A stretch of 64,000 bases of DNA from Benincasa hispida (GCF_009727055.1 NC_052354.1:50207600-50271599); one strand, 5' to 3'; shown: positions 11,279 to 22,390, counted from the first letter of the stretch. Program-made: numbers and translations. Notes: a model not told the origin generated them from the letters alone.

Positions 11279-12584
11279 GTTGGGGTTGATGGCCTAAATC
11301 TCGTGGTCTTGTAGTTTGTAATTGTATTTGAACAAACTTTTATTTATCTAATAAAATAAGAGATATTTTATTTGACATTTAATTGTATTAACCCAAAAAC
11401 CAATAAACTAAGATCCAAGGTTACCTGCTGTAACTTAAACATGTATGTTGAGACATACAGGTGGATCATGTCTAAGTGATAATCAAAACGGTCAGTAATA
11501 AATGGATAAGGTTGGGTACCTTATCTTGGTGACATTACGAATACGGTCTGCTTTGTAGTTGTTACAATTTTTGTAAAGTGCTACAAATGATTAGATATTG
11601 ATCACTCATGTGGAAACACGTGAGTCGGGAATCCTATACAAAGAGTTTGTATAAGACCGGACTACAAACTGAACAGTCTCTCTTTATACACCGCTGCTAG
11701 AAAGGACTTACATTTTACCAGGATGACCATAGGTGACTTGACTTGAATCCTGAGTGAATTGTGAACTCTTGCCTATGATGGTGATCTTTTTATTTGTACG
11801 GGTGAGAGTGGCTAGATTCGCCGACTTAATAAGCCAGCCATTTTGAGGATTCATCTAATTGGGGAATTGGGAACGTAGCTACACGAGAAGAAATTCACTT
11901 ATTCCCTTCTGTTAGGGTAAGTAAAAAAATTGTTCCCTTAATGATTGACTCCAAGGCTTGAAAAATGTGGCGACACACCCTTTCCTGGCCCGGGAGGGGT
12001 TTGGTTATAGTTGGACTATAATTAATTGTTCATTAGAGGGATCGATGGTGCTTAAGGAGTTAGATATAACTATGGGGACAAAATGGTAATTTTAACCCAA
12101 CTGTACTTACGAACAACTTGTGAAAGGTCAATGCATTGTTGATTAGTTACATCCAATGGACACAAAAATATATCTATAGTGTGAAGAGTGCAGTTGTCGG
12201 TCTTTAGTGGAGTGAGGGGCAATTAATGAAAATTGATTAATTTAATTAAAAAGTTTAATTAGTTAATCATATATCATTGGAGTTTCAATCTATAAGTTCA
12301 TAAAGTCTCCTTGTTAGCTCCATAGGGGTTCATGAGAATCAAATTAATTTTGGATTAATTTGAATGATTCGAATTAATTAAAGAGAATTAATTATATATG
12401 ATATAATTAATACATTATATATGATATATTATAATATAAAGTTTTATTTGAGATAAATAAATATTTGAATATGATTCAACTATTAATTTTATGAATGTGA
12501 TTCACATAAAAACTATAGGTTAAAATTAATATGAATGTAATCCATATTAATATTATAAGTTATGTAGAGAATAATAAACTATAG
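11279..12584 (+). mobile_element. LTR, family 1, 5' two thirds only
   Basis: Starts TGTTGGGGTTGATGGCC and follows the family 1 LTR in order (GTTTGTAATTG, AAACATGTATG, TAAGGAGTTAGATATAAC and ATAATATAAAGTTTTATTTG). It stops at about 12584, where hAT-like sequence begins. The remaining third was not found beyond the hAT, so the LTR may be truncated rather than simply interrupted. It ends the first Copia at its left side. Confidence 0.75.
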
Positions 12585-13209
12585 GTAGAGGTGAGCACGA
12601 ACACCTGAAAAATCGATCCGAATGATCAAAATCGGTTGAACCAAACGTCAGAAGTCGATTTTTTTTTGTTAGACCAGTCAGGGTCGATTTTTTCAAAACA
12701 TTGAAGAAAATTGACCAACACTGATCAAAGATGGCTCCAAACATGATCGCTGTCGCCCGATTTTTTAAATGTAGTTTACTTAAATATAGCCCTTACCCCT
12801 CAGCCCAACCCACTACCCATGAGCCTATAGGCCACAATCCACTAATCTCCTAGTCTAGCTCTCACCTCTCAGCCTGCCTCACAACCTTGCCTCACGTCAC
12901 ACATTTCACAATTCACATCTCATGAACAAGAAAAAGGAAAACGAAACAACAAGATTCTTCATTCTTTAAACTCATGGCATAGGCACGCGACACTTGGTAG
13001 AGAAAACAGACGAATGGCCATATTACAAGTTTACAACTAATGACCAAACATGAACCTTTTTTCATCTTCGCACTTGAAGCTTGAAGCTTTTTCATCTTTC
13101 AAACTACCCATTAGTTTTTTTCATCTTTCAAACTTGAAGCTTCATTATTTTTCAATTTTGGTTTGCTTTGAAGTGAAAGTTTATATTATTATATATTTAT
13201 GTGATAAAT

Positions 13210-14230
13210 ATGGAAGTGGAAAAAGAAAAAGCTATGAATACAATGGAAAAGATAGATGAGGCTACCGTTAAAGTTGATGAACATGAAGAAGAAGTCATTT
13301 AGAAACCAACAAAAAGGCGCAAGATTGTGAAAAAAATCCATAGTTTGGGAATATTTTGAGCGATTGAAAGGTGATCCTAATGACCCTTATACTAGTTGTA
13401 AATATTGTGGAGCTACTTATGCATGTCATAAGTGTAATGGTACCGGGACGATGAAAAATCAATTGGATAATTGTAAAAAATACCCTTACTAAAGAAAGAG
13501 AGATCCAACTCAAAAGACTTTAGCTTTCAAACCAAAAGAAGAAAGGGTTGAGGATGGTCATTCACAACTTGCATACGAGGAATTTAATTTACAAAGTTGT
13601 CGTGAAGCTTTGGCTAAAATGTTAATTCTAGAGGAATTACCTTTCAAGTTTGTCGAAAGTAAGGGTTTTAAGAATTTTGTTAGTACATTAACATGTTCCC
13701 AAGATTCTAAGTTTGTTGTTCCATCACGATTTACCATGGCTGAGGATATTTTGAAGATGTATGTTAATGAAAAACAAAAATTGAAGAACATGTTTGCTAA
13801 AGTGAAATATAAAGTTTGCCTCACAATTGCACAATTTGTTGATTGTGATTGTAAATTCATAAAAATAATTATTAGATTTAGTATTATTGGAAACCATGGA
13901 GGGGACACCATTGGGAGGAATATTGAAAAGGTTTTAAAAGATTGGGTCATTAAGAAGGTCATGACTTTAACCGTAGATAATGCCAGTTCAAATGATATTG
14001 TTATTGCTTATATGATTATGATGTTCAGTAAGGGGTTGATATGTAATGGTGAATATTTGCATGTTAGATTTTTTGCAAACATAATAAATCTTATTGTATG
14101 TGATGTTTTGAAGGAACATAATGAAAGCATTAGTAGAATTTGAAATGTTGTTAGGTATGTAAGATCTTCTCCTTCACATATGATGAAGTTTAAAAAGTGT
14201 GTTGAAAATGAAAGGATGTCTTGCAATGGT
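13210..14230 (+). pseudogene. hAT transposase, N-terminal half (RICESLEEPER-like)
   Basis: The frame starts at ATG 13210 with an acidic leader and hits a stop at about 13299. It then reads a BED-type zinc finger at 13389-13486 (DPYTSCKYCGATYACHKC... then NQLDNCKKYPY). Next come motifs typical of plant hAT transposases: SREALAKM-like and LEELPFKFVESKGFKNFV, then SRFTMAEDILKMY, then KVLKDWVIKKVMTLTVDNAS with the second conserved Asp. The usual DxWTS segment with the first catalytic Asp is missing: KVCLTIAQFVDCD runs straight across the place where it belongs. Several stops confirm a pseudogene. Coding resumes at 15967, after the solo LTR. Confidence 0.85.
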
Positions 14231-14235
14231 GCTGT

Positions 14236-15961
14236 TGTTGGGGTTGATGCCCTAAAGTCTCGTGTCCTGTAGTTTGTAAACAGTATATACGAATACTTGT
14301 GATGTTAATATATGATATTTACTTCACATCTTGTATTTTGCTCAGTTATTTATTTTATTTGCTTTACCACAAACCAATAAACATAAAATCTCTGGTTATC
14401 TGTATGCGACTCAAGCATGTATGTGGTGACATACAAGTGGATCATGTCTTGAGTGATAACCAAAATGGTATGTAGTAAATGGATAAAGGAGGGAAACCTT
14501 ATCTTGGTAATGCTACGGATGCGGCCTGCTTTGTGGAATGGTCACAAGTGTTGTGACTTGTCATAGATGGTTTGATTCTGATCATTAGTGTTAGGGACAT
14601 GTGAGCGGGGGCGTCCTATACAAAGAGTTTGTATAAGACTTGACCACGAAGTGCTAATGTCTCGTTATATAACACCGTTCATGGCAGAGACTTCACTTCA
14701 CTAGGATGACCATAGGTAACATGACCTCCATCCTGAGTGAGTTGGGAATTCCTGCCATTGAGGGTGGTTCTTTGAATTGTATGGGTGCAAGTGGCCAGGT
14801 CGTCGATTCAAACCTACCATTTTGGGGATTCGTCTGATTTAAGAGTTGGGAACTCAACTACACAAGATGGAATTCAATCCTTCCCCGAGGCAGGGGTAAG
14901 TAGATAGATGGCTCCCTTAAGGGCTGATTCCGGGGCTTGAATGATGTGGCGCCACACACCTTCTCTTGGCCCGAGAGGTGTTCACACATAGTTGGACTAT
15001 GCTGTATTGTTCATCAGAGGAATCAATGGTACTTAAGGAGTGAGATGTAACTACAAGAGCAAAACGGTAAATTGGCCCAAGTGTACTTACGAGCATCTGT
15101 GAAGGGTCATCGTACTCATGATTGATTATATTCTATGGACACATAAATATATCTGTGGTAAGAAGAGTTCAACTGTTGGTCTTTAGTGGAATCACTGATA
15201 ATTAATGGATGGTGGATCTCGTGGCTAAAGAGTTTAGTCAGCTATTCACGTACCGTTAGAGCTTTGAGTCACAGGTCCATTAGGTCATCTGAGTAGCTTG
15301 GATAAAGTCGAGAACCAGTGTTTGGGTTAATTTGAAATGTTCAAATTGACAAGAGGAAGTTCAATTATATATGATATAATTGGACTGGGTAATTATATAT
15401 GATATAATTGGCTAAATATATGAGATACATTATTTTGGAGGAAATTAGATACAAATATGATTTATATCAAGTAGAGGAGAAAATAATATAGTAGATATAT
15501 GATATCAAACTATAGGATATAAATATAATATGATTATATTTATTAATTAAATTAATTGATTAATTATTTGATAATTAACGGATTTATCCACGTTCGGACG
15601 TGGGAAGTGGGTTGCGATGGTTATGGTACTGTCTCTTATACACATCTAGATGTGTATAAGAGACAGGTGTTGTCCCTGCTGCATTGTTCGTGTACGCTCA
15701 GATCGTGTTGTTGCAGTCGACATACTTGTCGGGTGCTGGTAGATCGGTGGGAGTTTTTCCGCTGCTTAGGGTTCAGACGTTCGAAAAGTATCTTCATCTG
15801 GTATGAACCCTTTCCTTTCTAATTATTGTATTCTGAGCATGCCAATAATGAGTTTTATATGTATAACTGTATGTGTTGAATGTACGTCGTTTATGTTTCG
15901 GTCACTGTGAAATCGGATCGATCTAAACCCGCTCATGGAACTTTCGGTATGAGATCTTTCA
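14236..15961 (+). mobile_element. Solo LTR, family 1, in the hAT transposase
   Basis: Runs from TGTTGGGGTTGATGCC to GAGATCTTTCA and is flanked by GCTGT at 14231-14235 and GCTGT at 15962-15966, a perfect 5-bp target duplication. The hAT frame reads SCNGAV before it and VCLDVPTRWNST after it. At 1726 bp it is about 350 bp shorter than sister copies (2081 bp at 23935). The gap falls at the Nextera junction adapter at 15629-15666, so the shortening is probably an assembly error. Confidence 0.92.
15629..15666. other. Nextera mate-pair junction adapter (artefact)
   Basis: A perfect 38-bp palindrome made of the 19-bp Tn5 mosaic end AGATGTGTATAAGAGACAG and its reverse complement, joined head to head. 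This is the circularisation junction adapter of Nextera mate-pair libraries and is not plant DNA. It is translated in the frame 15556-15822 as the well-known artefact peptide SYTHLDVYKRQ. The left flank matches the region near 25280 of a sister LTR, and the right flank resumes about 400 bp further along that copy. Confidence 0.98.
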
Positions 15962-15966
15962 GCTGT

Positions 15967-16906
15967 GTGTCTTGATGTTCCCACTAGATGGAACTCCACG
16001 TATTTGATGCTTGAGGCAGCTACAAAGTTTGCAATAGGTTAGAGCATGATGATGATTCTTATAGAAATGATTCACCACCCATTAAAAATTATTAGGCAAA
16101 TGCTAGGATGTTGCTTAGATTTTTTTAAAGTTTTTTATAATGTCAAATTAGAACTTTCAGGATCTTTGTTTACAACTTCAAATTTGGCTTTGCATGGGAT
16201 ATGTAGAATTCAGAATTGCATACAATTGAATGCTATAGTGGAATTAAAATGCTTTATACTATGGCTAATAATATGAAGGCTTAATTTGACAAGCATTGGG
16301 GGAATAGTTAGAAGAAAAGCAATTTTCTCTTGTGTATTGTTGTGGTGCTTGATCCTCGTTATAAGATGAAGTGCTTAACATATTGTTGGAATGACCTTTT
16401 TGGACCAGAGATTGCTAAAACAGAGACTAGGAATGTGGAGAATGTTTTGAGACGTATTTTCCATGAGTACAACAATGGATTTGGTAGTGGTAGATGTTAT
16501 AGTGGCAGTGCTAGTGTTGGTGCCAGTGCTTATGTAAGTGTTAGTGATTATGAATCCACTAATGATCCTCATATTCGTGGTCATAGTTTTCCAAATGTTT
16601 TGGAAACAATTATGGATATGGATGTGGAAGATGAAATGGAAGTGCAGTGGATCCAGATTATGGCTACACAAATGTGTTTCAAATCACTAAGACCATGGGA
16701 GTCAGGGATTGATGTATACTTATTGGATTCTCTTGAAAATAGTAAACATGATAGTACTTTTGACATACTTCATTGGTGGAAGCAAAATGAGGGATTGTGT
16801 TTTTTAGTCGTATTAGTAGAGATACTTGAGCGATTTCAGTATCTACTGTAGCATCTGAGTCTGCTTTTACTATAAGAGGATGAGTGGTTAATTCAAATCG
16901 TTGTTT
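15967..16906 (+). pseudogene. hAT transposase, C-terminal half
   Basis: Starts right after the solo LTR with VCLDVPTRWNSTYLMLEAAT, a hallmark of plant hAT transposases. After stops and frame changes, the frame at 16330-16851 reads VVVLDPRYKMKCLTYCW, then a Ser/Gly-rich patch and STFDILHWWKQNEG, the start of the hAT C-terminal dimerisation domain (Dimer_Tnp_hAT). A frameshift follows, and VSTVASESAFTIRG is seen at about 16836-16880 in another frame, followed by a stop. All expected landmarks are present in order, so this is the same gene as 13210-14230. It is clearly inactive. Confidence 0.85.
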
Positions 16907-16907
16907 A

Positions 16908-17230
16908 TGTTGGGTTTTATGTCCTAAAACTCGCAGTTTGTAAAAGTTAAGCATATTCTATATCAATAAAAGATGTTATTCAACATTTCTTCAATAAAGG
17001 TATCGAATCTATTAATTGCATTCATAAAGTCTAAATCCAACAAACCAATATCCATGGATATTATATGAATACTTGAACTTTATGTAGAGACATAAAGATG
17101 GATCAAGTTCAAGTAAATAGCCAATAGTACATGATTAAGGTTGGGTACTTTATTCTGGTAACACTATTGGATGCGGCATACTCTGTAGCTGTTACAAGTT
17201 GTTGTAAAGATACTACAAACGAACTGCTCT
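16908..17230 (+). mobile_element. LTR fragment, family 2
   Basis: TGTTGGGTTTTATGTCCTAA opens a match to the first 320 bp of the complete family 2 LTR at 35003-36875, including the ACTTGAACTTTATGTAGAGA and ACACTATTGGATGCGGC regions. It stops abruptly at about 17230. Confidence 0.75.
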
Positions 17231-18600
17231 ATATATAAAGTAATACTAACGTCTTAACTACTAAATTATTAGGGAAGTTAGAGTGAATAACCAAAAATCT
17301 TGATGCCAAACTACAAAATAACCTAAAATATAAATGTTTGGTTTTTTAACTAAACTAACATCGGTGTGACGTTGAAATTACATTGTATTTGCCAAATTTG
17401 TCCCTGCAATTTTACAATATTTGTTGATATTGCCCCTATGGTTGTAGTCTGACCATTATTCGATTCACGCCTAATTTAGTCTGGATTATCTCTTAATTCA
17501 CGCTTTTTTTTTTTTACTTCAATTATAATTTTATCAATTAAAATTCTAAATTTTTATAATTTGGACTCTCTATGAAGATTTTATTTAAAATTTATTATAC
17601 ATTAAACCTAACCATCCTCTATGTTAATAGGACATTTCAAGAAATTTACACAGGCATGCATGATAGCATTTATTAAACTCAATGTGAATCAACTCCAAAG
17701 TTAAAAAGAGGTATTTTGTTCAATTTTCTTTTTGTATAATTAAACCATTATACATAGAGGCTAAAATTTCATTCTAGTCTCCATACTTTGGATTGTGTTC
17801 CACTTTAATATAGGAAATTTCAAATATTTAATTTTAATCTACCAATAAATCTTAAATTTATGGATAATTGCAATGAGTAGCATTTTAGGGATAACAACGA
17901 TATAACAACATTTTTTTTTTAAAAAAAGATGCAAATATAGCAAAATCTATCAGTGATATAGTCCATCACTGATAGGCTCCTACCAAAGATATGGTTTATG
18001 AATGATATACCATCTAAATTTTTTCATATTTTTATTTTTTTTTAACATTATGATATATTTGCTGGTACTTTAGACCTAAATTGTTATATTTGCAACTATC
18101 TGTCTTTTATTCCCCAAAAGTTATTTTTCTCTAGATTTATTAAATAATAGTAATAACTTCAAGCAAGAAGATATCATACATGTGTGAATATATTTCTAAA
18201 AAGAAAATACATGGTGTAATCTGGACTGCATTTGATAAATTAATATCTATCAATTTTGTAAAAAAAGTGATATTTTTTTATTTTTTTTTATTTATTATTA
18301 TTTTTTTTTTTGTAGGAATAGAAAATGAGAGTATGGAACTCAATGCACTATTAAATATTACTCTTTCTAAAATTTACAGTGAAAATGATAATAGATAATA
18401 GAAATTTGAAAAACATCACTAATAAATTAGGAGTAAGAACTAAATTTGAAATTTATTAAAAATATAGAAACTAATATTAGACCTTTGAAAGTAGAAAATA
18501 GACCTATTTTCAAACATAGGACCCAAATAAGAATTTATCCAAAATTATATCAATACTTTCTCAAAAATAAAATAAAACAACAAATTTCCGGCATTTTGTT
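17231..18600. other. AT-rich intergenic region upstream of the receptor kinase
   Basis: No credible coding region; the 72-codon frame at 18180 is AT-rich and featureless. It contains a small hairpin repeat (17947-17975) in the section 17880-18110, which looks like a short MITE. Distal promoter elements of the gene at 19179 may lie here, but none can be named. Confidence 0.55.
17947..17975. repeat. Short hairpin of a probable MITE
   Basis: CTATCAGTGAT is separated by 7 bases from ATCACTGATAG, a perfect 11-bp inverted repeat. Surrounding sequence (AACGATATAACAAC at about 17892 and TTGTTATATTTGC at about 18080) is loosely inverted too. I recall this CTATCAGTGAT type of repeat as common in cucurbit genomes. 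Confidence 0.5.
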
Positions 18601-18607
18601 TACACTC

Positions 18608-18613
18608 CACGTG
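18608..18613. promoter_or_regulatory. G-box CACGTG upstream of the receptor kinase
   Basis: CCACGTGT lies 566 bp before the ATG, just ahead of a purine-rich AGAGAGAGGTGGGAAGAGAG stretch. G-boxes bind bHLH and bZIP factors. Chance occurrence cannot be excluded. Confidence 0.3.
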
Positions 18614-18719
18614 TTTTAGAGAGAGGTGGGAAGAGAGAGAAACTCGAAACAGAACAAGATTACAGAGAAGACAACGATGGAAGAAGATGAACCAGGGAAG
18701 TCTTTTCCTTTCTCCTTAC

Positions 18720-18741
18720 TTTCTTTCTTTCTTTCTTTCTC
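18720..18741. repeat. (TTTC)n microsatellite in the leader region
   Basis: Five TTTC units followed by CATATTTAAT. Further pyrimidine-rich tracts occur at 19085-19150. They probably lie in the 5' untranslated region or proximal promoter of the receptor kinase. The overlapping 90-codon and 76-codon frames here are low-complexity Lys/Phe-rich and unlikely to be genes. Confidence 0.7.
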
Positions 18742-19178
18742 ATATTTAATGTCAAAACACAAATCAAAAAAAAGAAAAAAAAGAAAAAAAGAAAAAAACC
18801 CCTTTATCTCGAACAGAAAATTTCTTTCAGAATCCAAAAATAGCAAAATTCTGTTTTCATTGTCTGTTAGAAATGAATGGTGGAAGAAGCAATCTTAAAA
18901 CAACCTTGTAGCTTGAAGCCTCCTTCAACCCAAGAATCTCTCTTATACCATTAAAGCACCTTCTCCATTGTTGATTAGAGATGGTTTAGGCTATGATTCC
19001 TAAAGACAAAACCTAAAGTAGCCAACCCATTGGCCATTATTTTCCTCTGGCGTGCAGGAAAACAGGGCTTTCCTCCATTTTTCATCCCCTTCTTTTCTTT
19101 TCTTTCTTCCACTTTTTTCCTTGCTCTGTTTTTTCTCCTTTTTTCTTTTTCCTGTACGCCAAACAGAGTAATACCCAC

Positions 19179-21746
19179 ATGAATGCCAATACCCATGTGA
19201 TGTTATCTCTTTTCTTCGTCTTGTTAGAACTTTTCAATGGCGTTTATTCTGCCTCTGTTCTTGCTCCACCTCCAGATCCGCCATTGTTGTTGCGTTGTGG
19301 TTCTAACGATGAAGCTACTGATGATAATGGCCGAAAATGGACCTCTGATTCTAAATTCCTCGACCCCAAAAATACCTTAGCTGCACCGGCTGGATTTCAA
19401 GATCCATCCATGACTTCCCAGGTTCCGTATATGGAAGCTAGAGTTTTCACCGCCGTGACGGCGTATAAATTCCCGATCAAACCCGGTAATCGTTACTGGC
19501 TACGACTCCATTTTTACCCTTCCACTTACGGACCTCATGATTCTGCAAATTCTTATTTCACCGTCGCGGCAAATGATTTGATCCTTGTGAAGAATTTCAG
19601 TGTTTACTTGACTTGTCAGGCCTTCACTCAGGCCTACATTGTTCGAGAATTTACACTGGCAGCTTCGGAATCGGAATCTTTGAATTTGACTTTCACCCCT
19701 GTTTCTGGATTTGCTTTTGTGAATGGGATTGAATTGATTCAAATGCCGGAAATCTTTGGGGAGGCTATAATGGTGGGAGCAAGGGAGCAAACTATGGATG
19801 TTACGGCATCTAATATGCAGACGATGGTGAGATTGAACGTCGGCGGGAGTTACATTTCTCCGGCGAACGATTCGGGGCTGAGTAGAGCTTGGTATGGTGA
19901 TTATCCTTATCTTTTTGGTGCTTCTGAGGGTGTTGTGATTGAAGCTTCTAAGAGGTTGATGATTGATTATAAAGATATGCCAAAGTATATTGGTCCTGTG
20001 GAACTTTACAGGACATTGAGATCAATGGGGTCATCTAAGGATGTGAATGCTAATTACAATTTGACATGGTTGTTTCCTAATATTGATCCTGGCTTTATGT
20101 ATCTTGTGAGGTTGCATTTTTGTGATGTGTCTTTGAGTAGGCCAAATCAGGTAGTTTTTGATGTGTTCATCAACAATCAAACTGCGGACGCTAACGGGAT
20201 TGATGTGATAGCTTGGGCAGGCGCTCGAGGGGTTCCAAAATTCAGGGATTATGTTGTCTTTACGAATGAAGCACCAACAATGCAGCAGATTTGGCTGGCA
20301 ATGCATCCTAAGATGTCGGAGGCACCCGAATTTGCGGATGCTATGTTGAATGGGGTTGAGATATTCAAGCTTGAATCCGGGAAGAACTTGGCAGGGAAGA
20401 ATCCTCAACCGTCGGCCTTTAGGATGAAAGTTGAGACTGAAACAGAGAGAAGTTTTGAAGCAAATGGCAACAAAGCTGAAGTGATTGGTGGGGCTGCAGG
20501 GGGTGCTGCAGCTTTTGTTGTGGTGGCACTTTGCTTTGCAGTGTACCAAAGGAAGAATCGAATGCCAGGGACTGATTCACACACAACTAGCTGGTTACCA
20601 ATCTATGGGAATTCACATTCGAGTGGGAGCAAATTGACGGTGTCTGGGAAGAGTACGGCGAGTAATTTGGCTCAAGGTTTGGCTCGACATTTCTCGCTTC
20701 CTGAGATTTTACATGCTACGAAGAACTTTAGCGAATCTAACGTGATTGGAGTTGGAGGATTTGGGAAGGTGTACAAGGGAGTGATTGATGGAGGGACGAA
20801 AGTTGCTATTAAAAGGTCGAACCCATCATCAGAACAAGGAGTTCACGAGTTCCTTACGGAAATCGATTTGCTTTCGAAGCTGAGGCACAAACATTTGGTG
20901 TCCTTGATTGGTTTTTGTGATGAAGAGAATGAGATGTGTTTGATTTATGATTACATGGGTTTGGGAACTCTGAGGGAACATCTGTATAAGACCAACAACA
21001 AAACTCGTCTCTCATGGAAGCAAAGGCTGGAGATTTGTATTGGAGCAGCTAGGGGACTTCATTATCTTCACACAGGAGCACAGTACACCATCATTCATAG
21101 AGATGTTAAAACTACCAACATTCTCTTGGATGAAAACTGGGTTGCAAAGGTTTCTGATTTTGGGCTCTCGAAAACTGGTCCGAACATGGCTAATGGTCAT
21201 GTTAGCACCGTAGTTAAGGGCAGCTTTGGTTACTTAGATCCGGAGTACTTCCGAAGACAACAACTGACTGAAAAATCTGATGTCTACTCATTTGGAGTTG
21301 TTCTATTTGAAGTGTTGTGTGCAAGGCCTGCTCTAAATCCAAGCCTGCCAAAGGAACAGGTCAGTCTTGCAGATTGGGCGTTGCATTGCAAACGGAAAGG
21401 ATTTCTCGAGGATCTCATTGACCCCCACCTCAAAGGGAAAATCACCCCTGAAAGCTTGAAGAAGTTTGCAGATGCCGCTGAGAAATGCCTAGATGACCAT
21501 GGAGCCGAGCGACCATCTATGGGCGATGTGTTATGGAACCTTGAATTTGCTCTCCAACTTCAGGAAAGTGCCGATGGTGGTTCGAGTCATAGCTCGAGGA
21601 TATATGAGGAAGATAGCCAGAGAAGCCAAGACATGGCTGCACATTACAACAACCTCAGCCTTGGAAGTGAGCAAGAATTACTTCAATTTGACGAACAAAA
21701 CAGTACTGCAGTCTTCTCTCAACTTGTCCATCCGACAGGCCGATAA
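19179..21746 (+). CDS. ANX1: CrRLK1L receptor-like kinase, ANXUR clade
   Basis: A single uninterrupted frame of 855 codons encodes a Catharanthus roseus RLK1-like receptor kinase. The signal peptide core is MLSLFFVLLELFNGVYSAS. The first ATG (19179) adds seven residues before this core, and the ATG at 19200 is an equally good start. A malectin-like ectodomain follows (about residues 35-415; RCGSNDEATDDNGRKW, VPYMEARVFTA, YWLRLHFYPSTYG, then a second lobe with YLVRLHFCD). The transmembrane helix is at about 435-455. The kinase (about 517-790) has GVGGFGKV at 524, VAIK Lys545, HRDVK 640-644, DFG 660-662 and GSFGYLDPEYFRRQQLTEKS, so catalytic residues are intact. The juxtamembrane SHTTSWLPIYGNS and the C-terminal FSQLVHPTGR fit the ANXUR group better than FERONIA. 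In Arabidopsis, ANX1/ANX2 act at the pollen-tube tip with BUPS partners and RALF4/19 peptides to keep the wall intact. Lack of introns is normal for the family. Orthology to ANX1 rather than ANX2 is not decided here. Confidence 0.95.
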   Translation: MNANTHVMLSLFFVLLELFNGVYSASVLAPPPDPPLLLRCGSNDEATDDNGRKWTSDSKFLDPKNTLAAPAGFQDPSMTSQVPYMEARVFTAVTAYKFPIKPGNRYWLRLHFYPSTYGPHDSANSYFTVAANDLILVKNFSVYLTCQAFTQAYIVREFTLAASESESLNLTFTPVSGFAFVNGIELIQMPEIFGEAIMVGAREQTMDVTASNMQTMVRLNVGGSYISPANDSGLSRAWYGDYPYLFGASEGVVIEASKRLMIDYKDMPKYIGPVELYRTLRSMGSSKDVNANYNLTWLFPNIDPGFMYLVRLHFCDVSLSRPNQVVFDVFINNQTADANGIDVIAWAGARGVPKFRDYVVFTNEAPTMQQIWLAMHPKMSEAPEFADAMLNGVEIFKLESGKNLAGKNPQPSAFRMKVETETERSFEANGNKAEVIGGAAGGAAAFVVVALCFAVYQRKNRMPGTDSHTTSWLPIYGNSHSSGSKLTVSGKSTASNLAQGLARHFSLPEILHATKNFSESNVIGVGGFGKVYKGVIDGGTKVAIKRSNPSSEQGVHEFLTEIDLLSKLRHKHLVSLIGFCDEENEMCLIYDYMGLGTLREHLYKTNNKTRLSWKQRLEICIGAARGLHYLHTGAQYTIIHRDVKTTNILLDENWVAKVSDFGLSKTGPNMANGHVSTVVKGSFGYLDPEYFRRQQLTEKSDVYSFGVVLFEVLCARPALNPSLPKEQVSLADWALHCKRKGFLEDLIDPHLKGKITPESLKKFADAAEKCLDDHGAERPSMGDVLWNLEFALQLQESADGGSSHSSRIYEEDSQRSQDMAAHYNNLSLGSEQELLQFDEQNSTAVFSQLVHPTGR

Positions 21747-22390
21747 TGCGCGGAAACCTCTTCGACATGGTTCCTGCTCCCCTGAATAGGGGGCCTAACC
21801 AGTGAACAAAAGAAAAAAAAAAGCCTTGGCCAAGCATGTTGAACCATTGCTATTTTGTCAAACTTCAGGGAGTGTTGTTGTATTTATGTTGGTATTAGTT
21901 ATTGGGTCTTTCTGATTGTTTTTATTGGACAGTATATGCATTGCAATTTGTACTTTACACACAACAAACTTGATCAGAGTCAAGTTCAACCTGCTGCCTA
22001 TTCCTTATGATAAAGTTATATTTATAGTACATTTTAGCTCTTTGCAAAGTACAATTAATATGCATATACTATCTTTTAGGAAATATCTTCAGATGATCAT
22101 GTTAGTTTTTTTTCCCCATTCCAATTTTCGTCTCTCTTAAATGGGGTTTTCTTTCTGAATCAGAGTCGATGCTTATCAGTCTTCTAGTGCTATTCTTTCT
22201 GCATATGATTTTGTAAGGTTACAGGAATAAGTACTTATGGCCAAATGAAGTTCTAAATACATAGATTCAAAGTTGTCAAGGCTTTCTACTCAGTCAAATA
22301 ATTGTTCCGTTTTCTACTCTAATTTAGTAGTATTAAGACAGTAACAAATAGAACTCAGGGAACTTTTGATCTCTCAATTGAAATGTAAAC
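21747..22390. other. 3' untranslated and downstream region of the receptor kinase
   Basis: No gene. Composition stays moderately GC-rich to about 22000 and then turns AT-rich, fitting a 3' UTR of a few hundred bases. No canonical AATAAA was seen; weaker AATAAG occurs at about 22226. The 98-codon frame at 21493-21789 is a shadow of the kinase. Confidence 0.5.

Larger units (their letters stand above)
12585..16907 (+). mobile_element. hAT transposon, autonomous type but decayed
   Basis: Begins at or near TAGAGGTGAGCA, a plausible hAT terminal sequence, and carries a transposase with a BED zinc finger and a hAT C-terminal dimerisation region (described separately). A solo LTR interrupts it at 14236-15961. 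The right terminal repeat was not found; a family 2 LTR fragment adjoins the last coding motif at 16908. Extent is therefore uncertain on the right. Confidence 0.75.

Noticed and set aside
15629..15666. Perfect 38-bp palindrome recurring three times, first taken as a recombination or transposition site
   Set aside because: It is exactly two Tn5 mosaic ends as used in Nextera mate-pair kits, and its insertions have no target duplications. It is a library artefact.
15556..15822. 88-codon plus-strand frame as a novel gene
   Set aside because: Its middle is translated adapter (SYTHLDVYKRQ) and the rest is LTR sequence.
18626..18898. 90-codon frame upstream of the receptor kinase, possibly an upstream gene
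   Set aside because: It is low-complexity Lys/Ser/Phe sequence across a TTTC microsatellite and A-rich runs, with an equally long frame on the other strand. Leader or promoter DNA is more likely.
20031..20549. 172-codon frame antisense to the receptor kinase
   Set aside because: It is a shadow of a long GC-balanced coding region and has no domain of its own.
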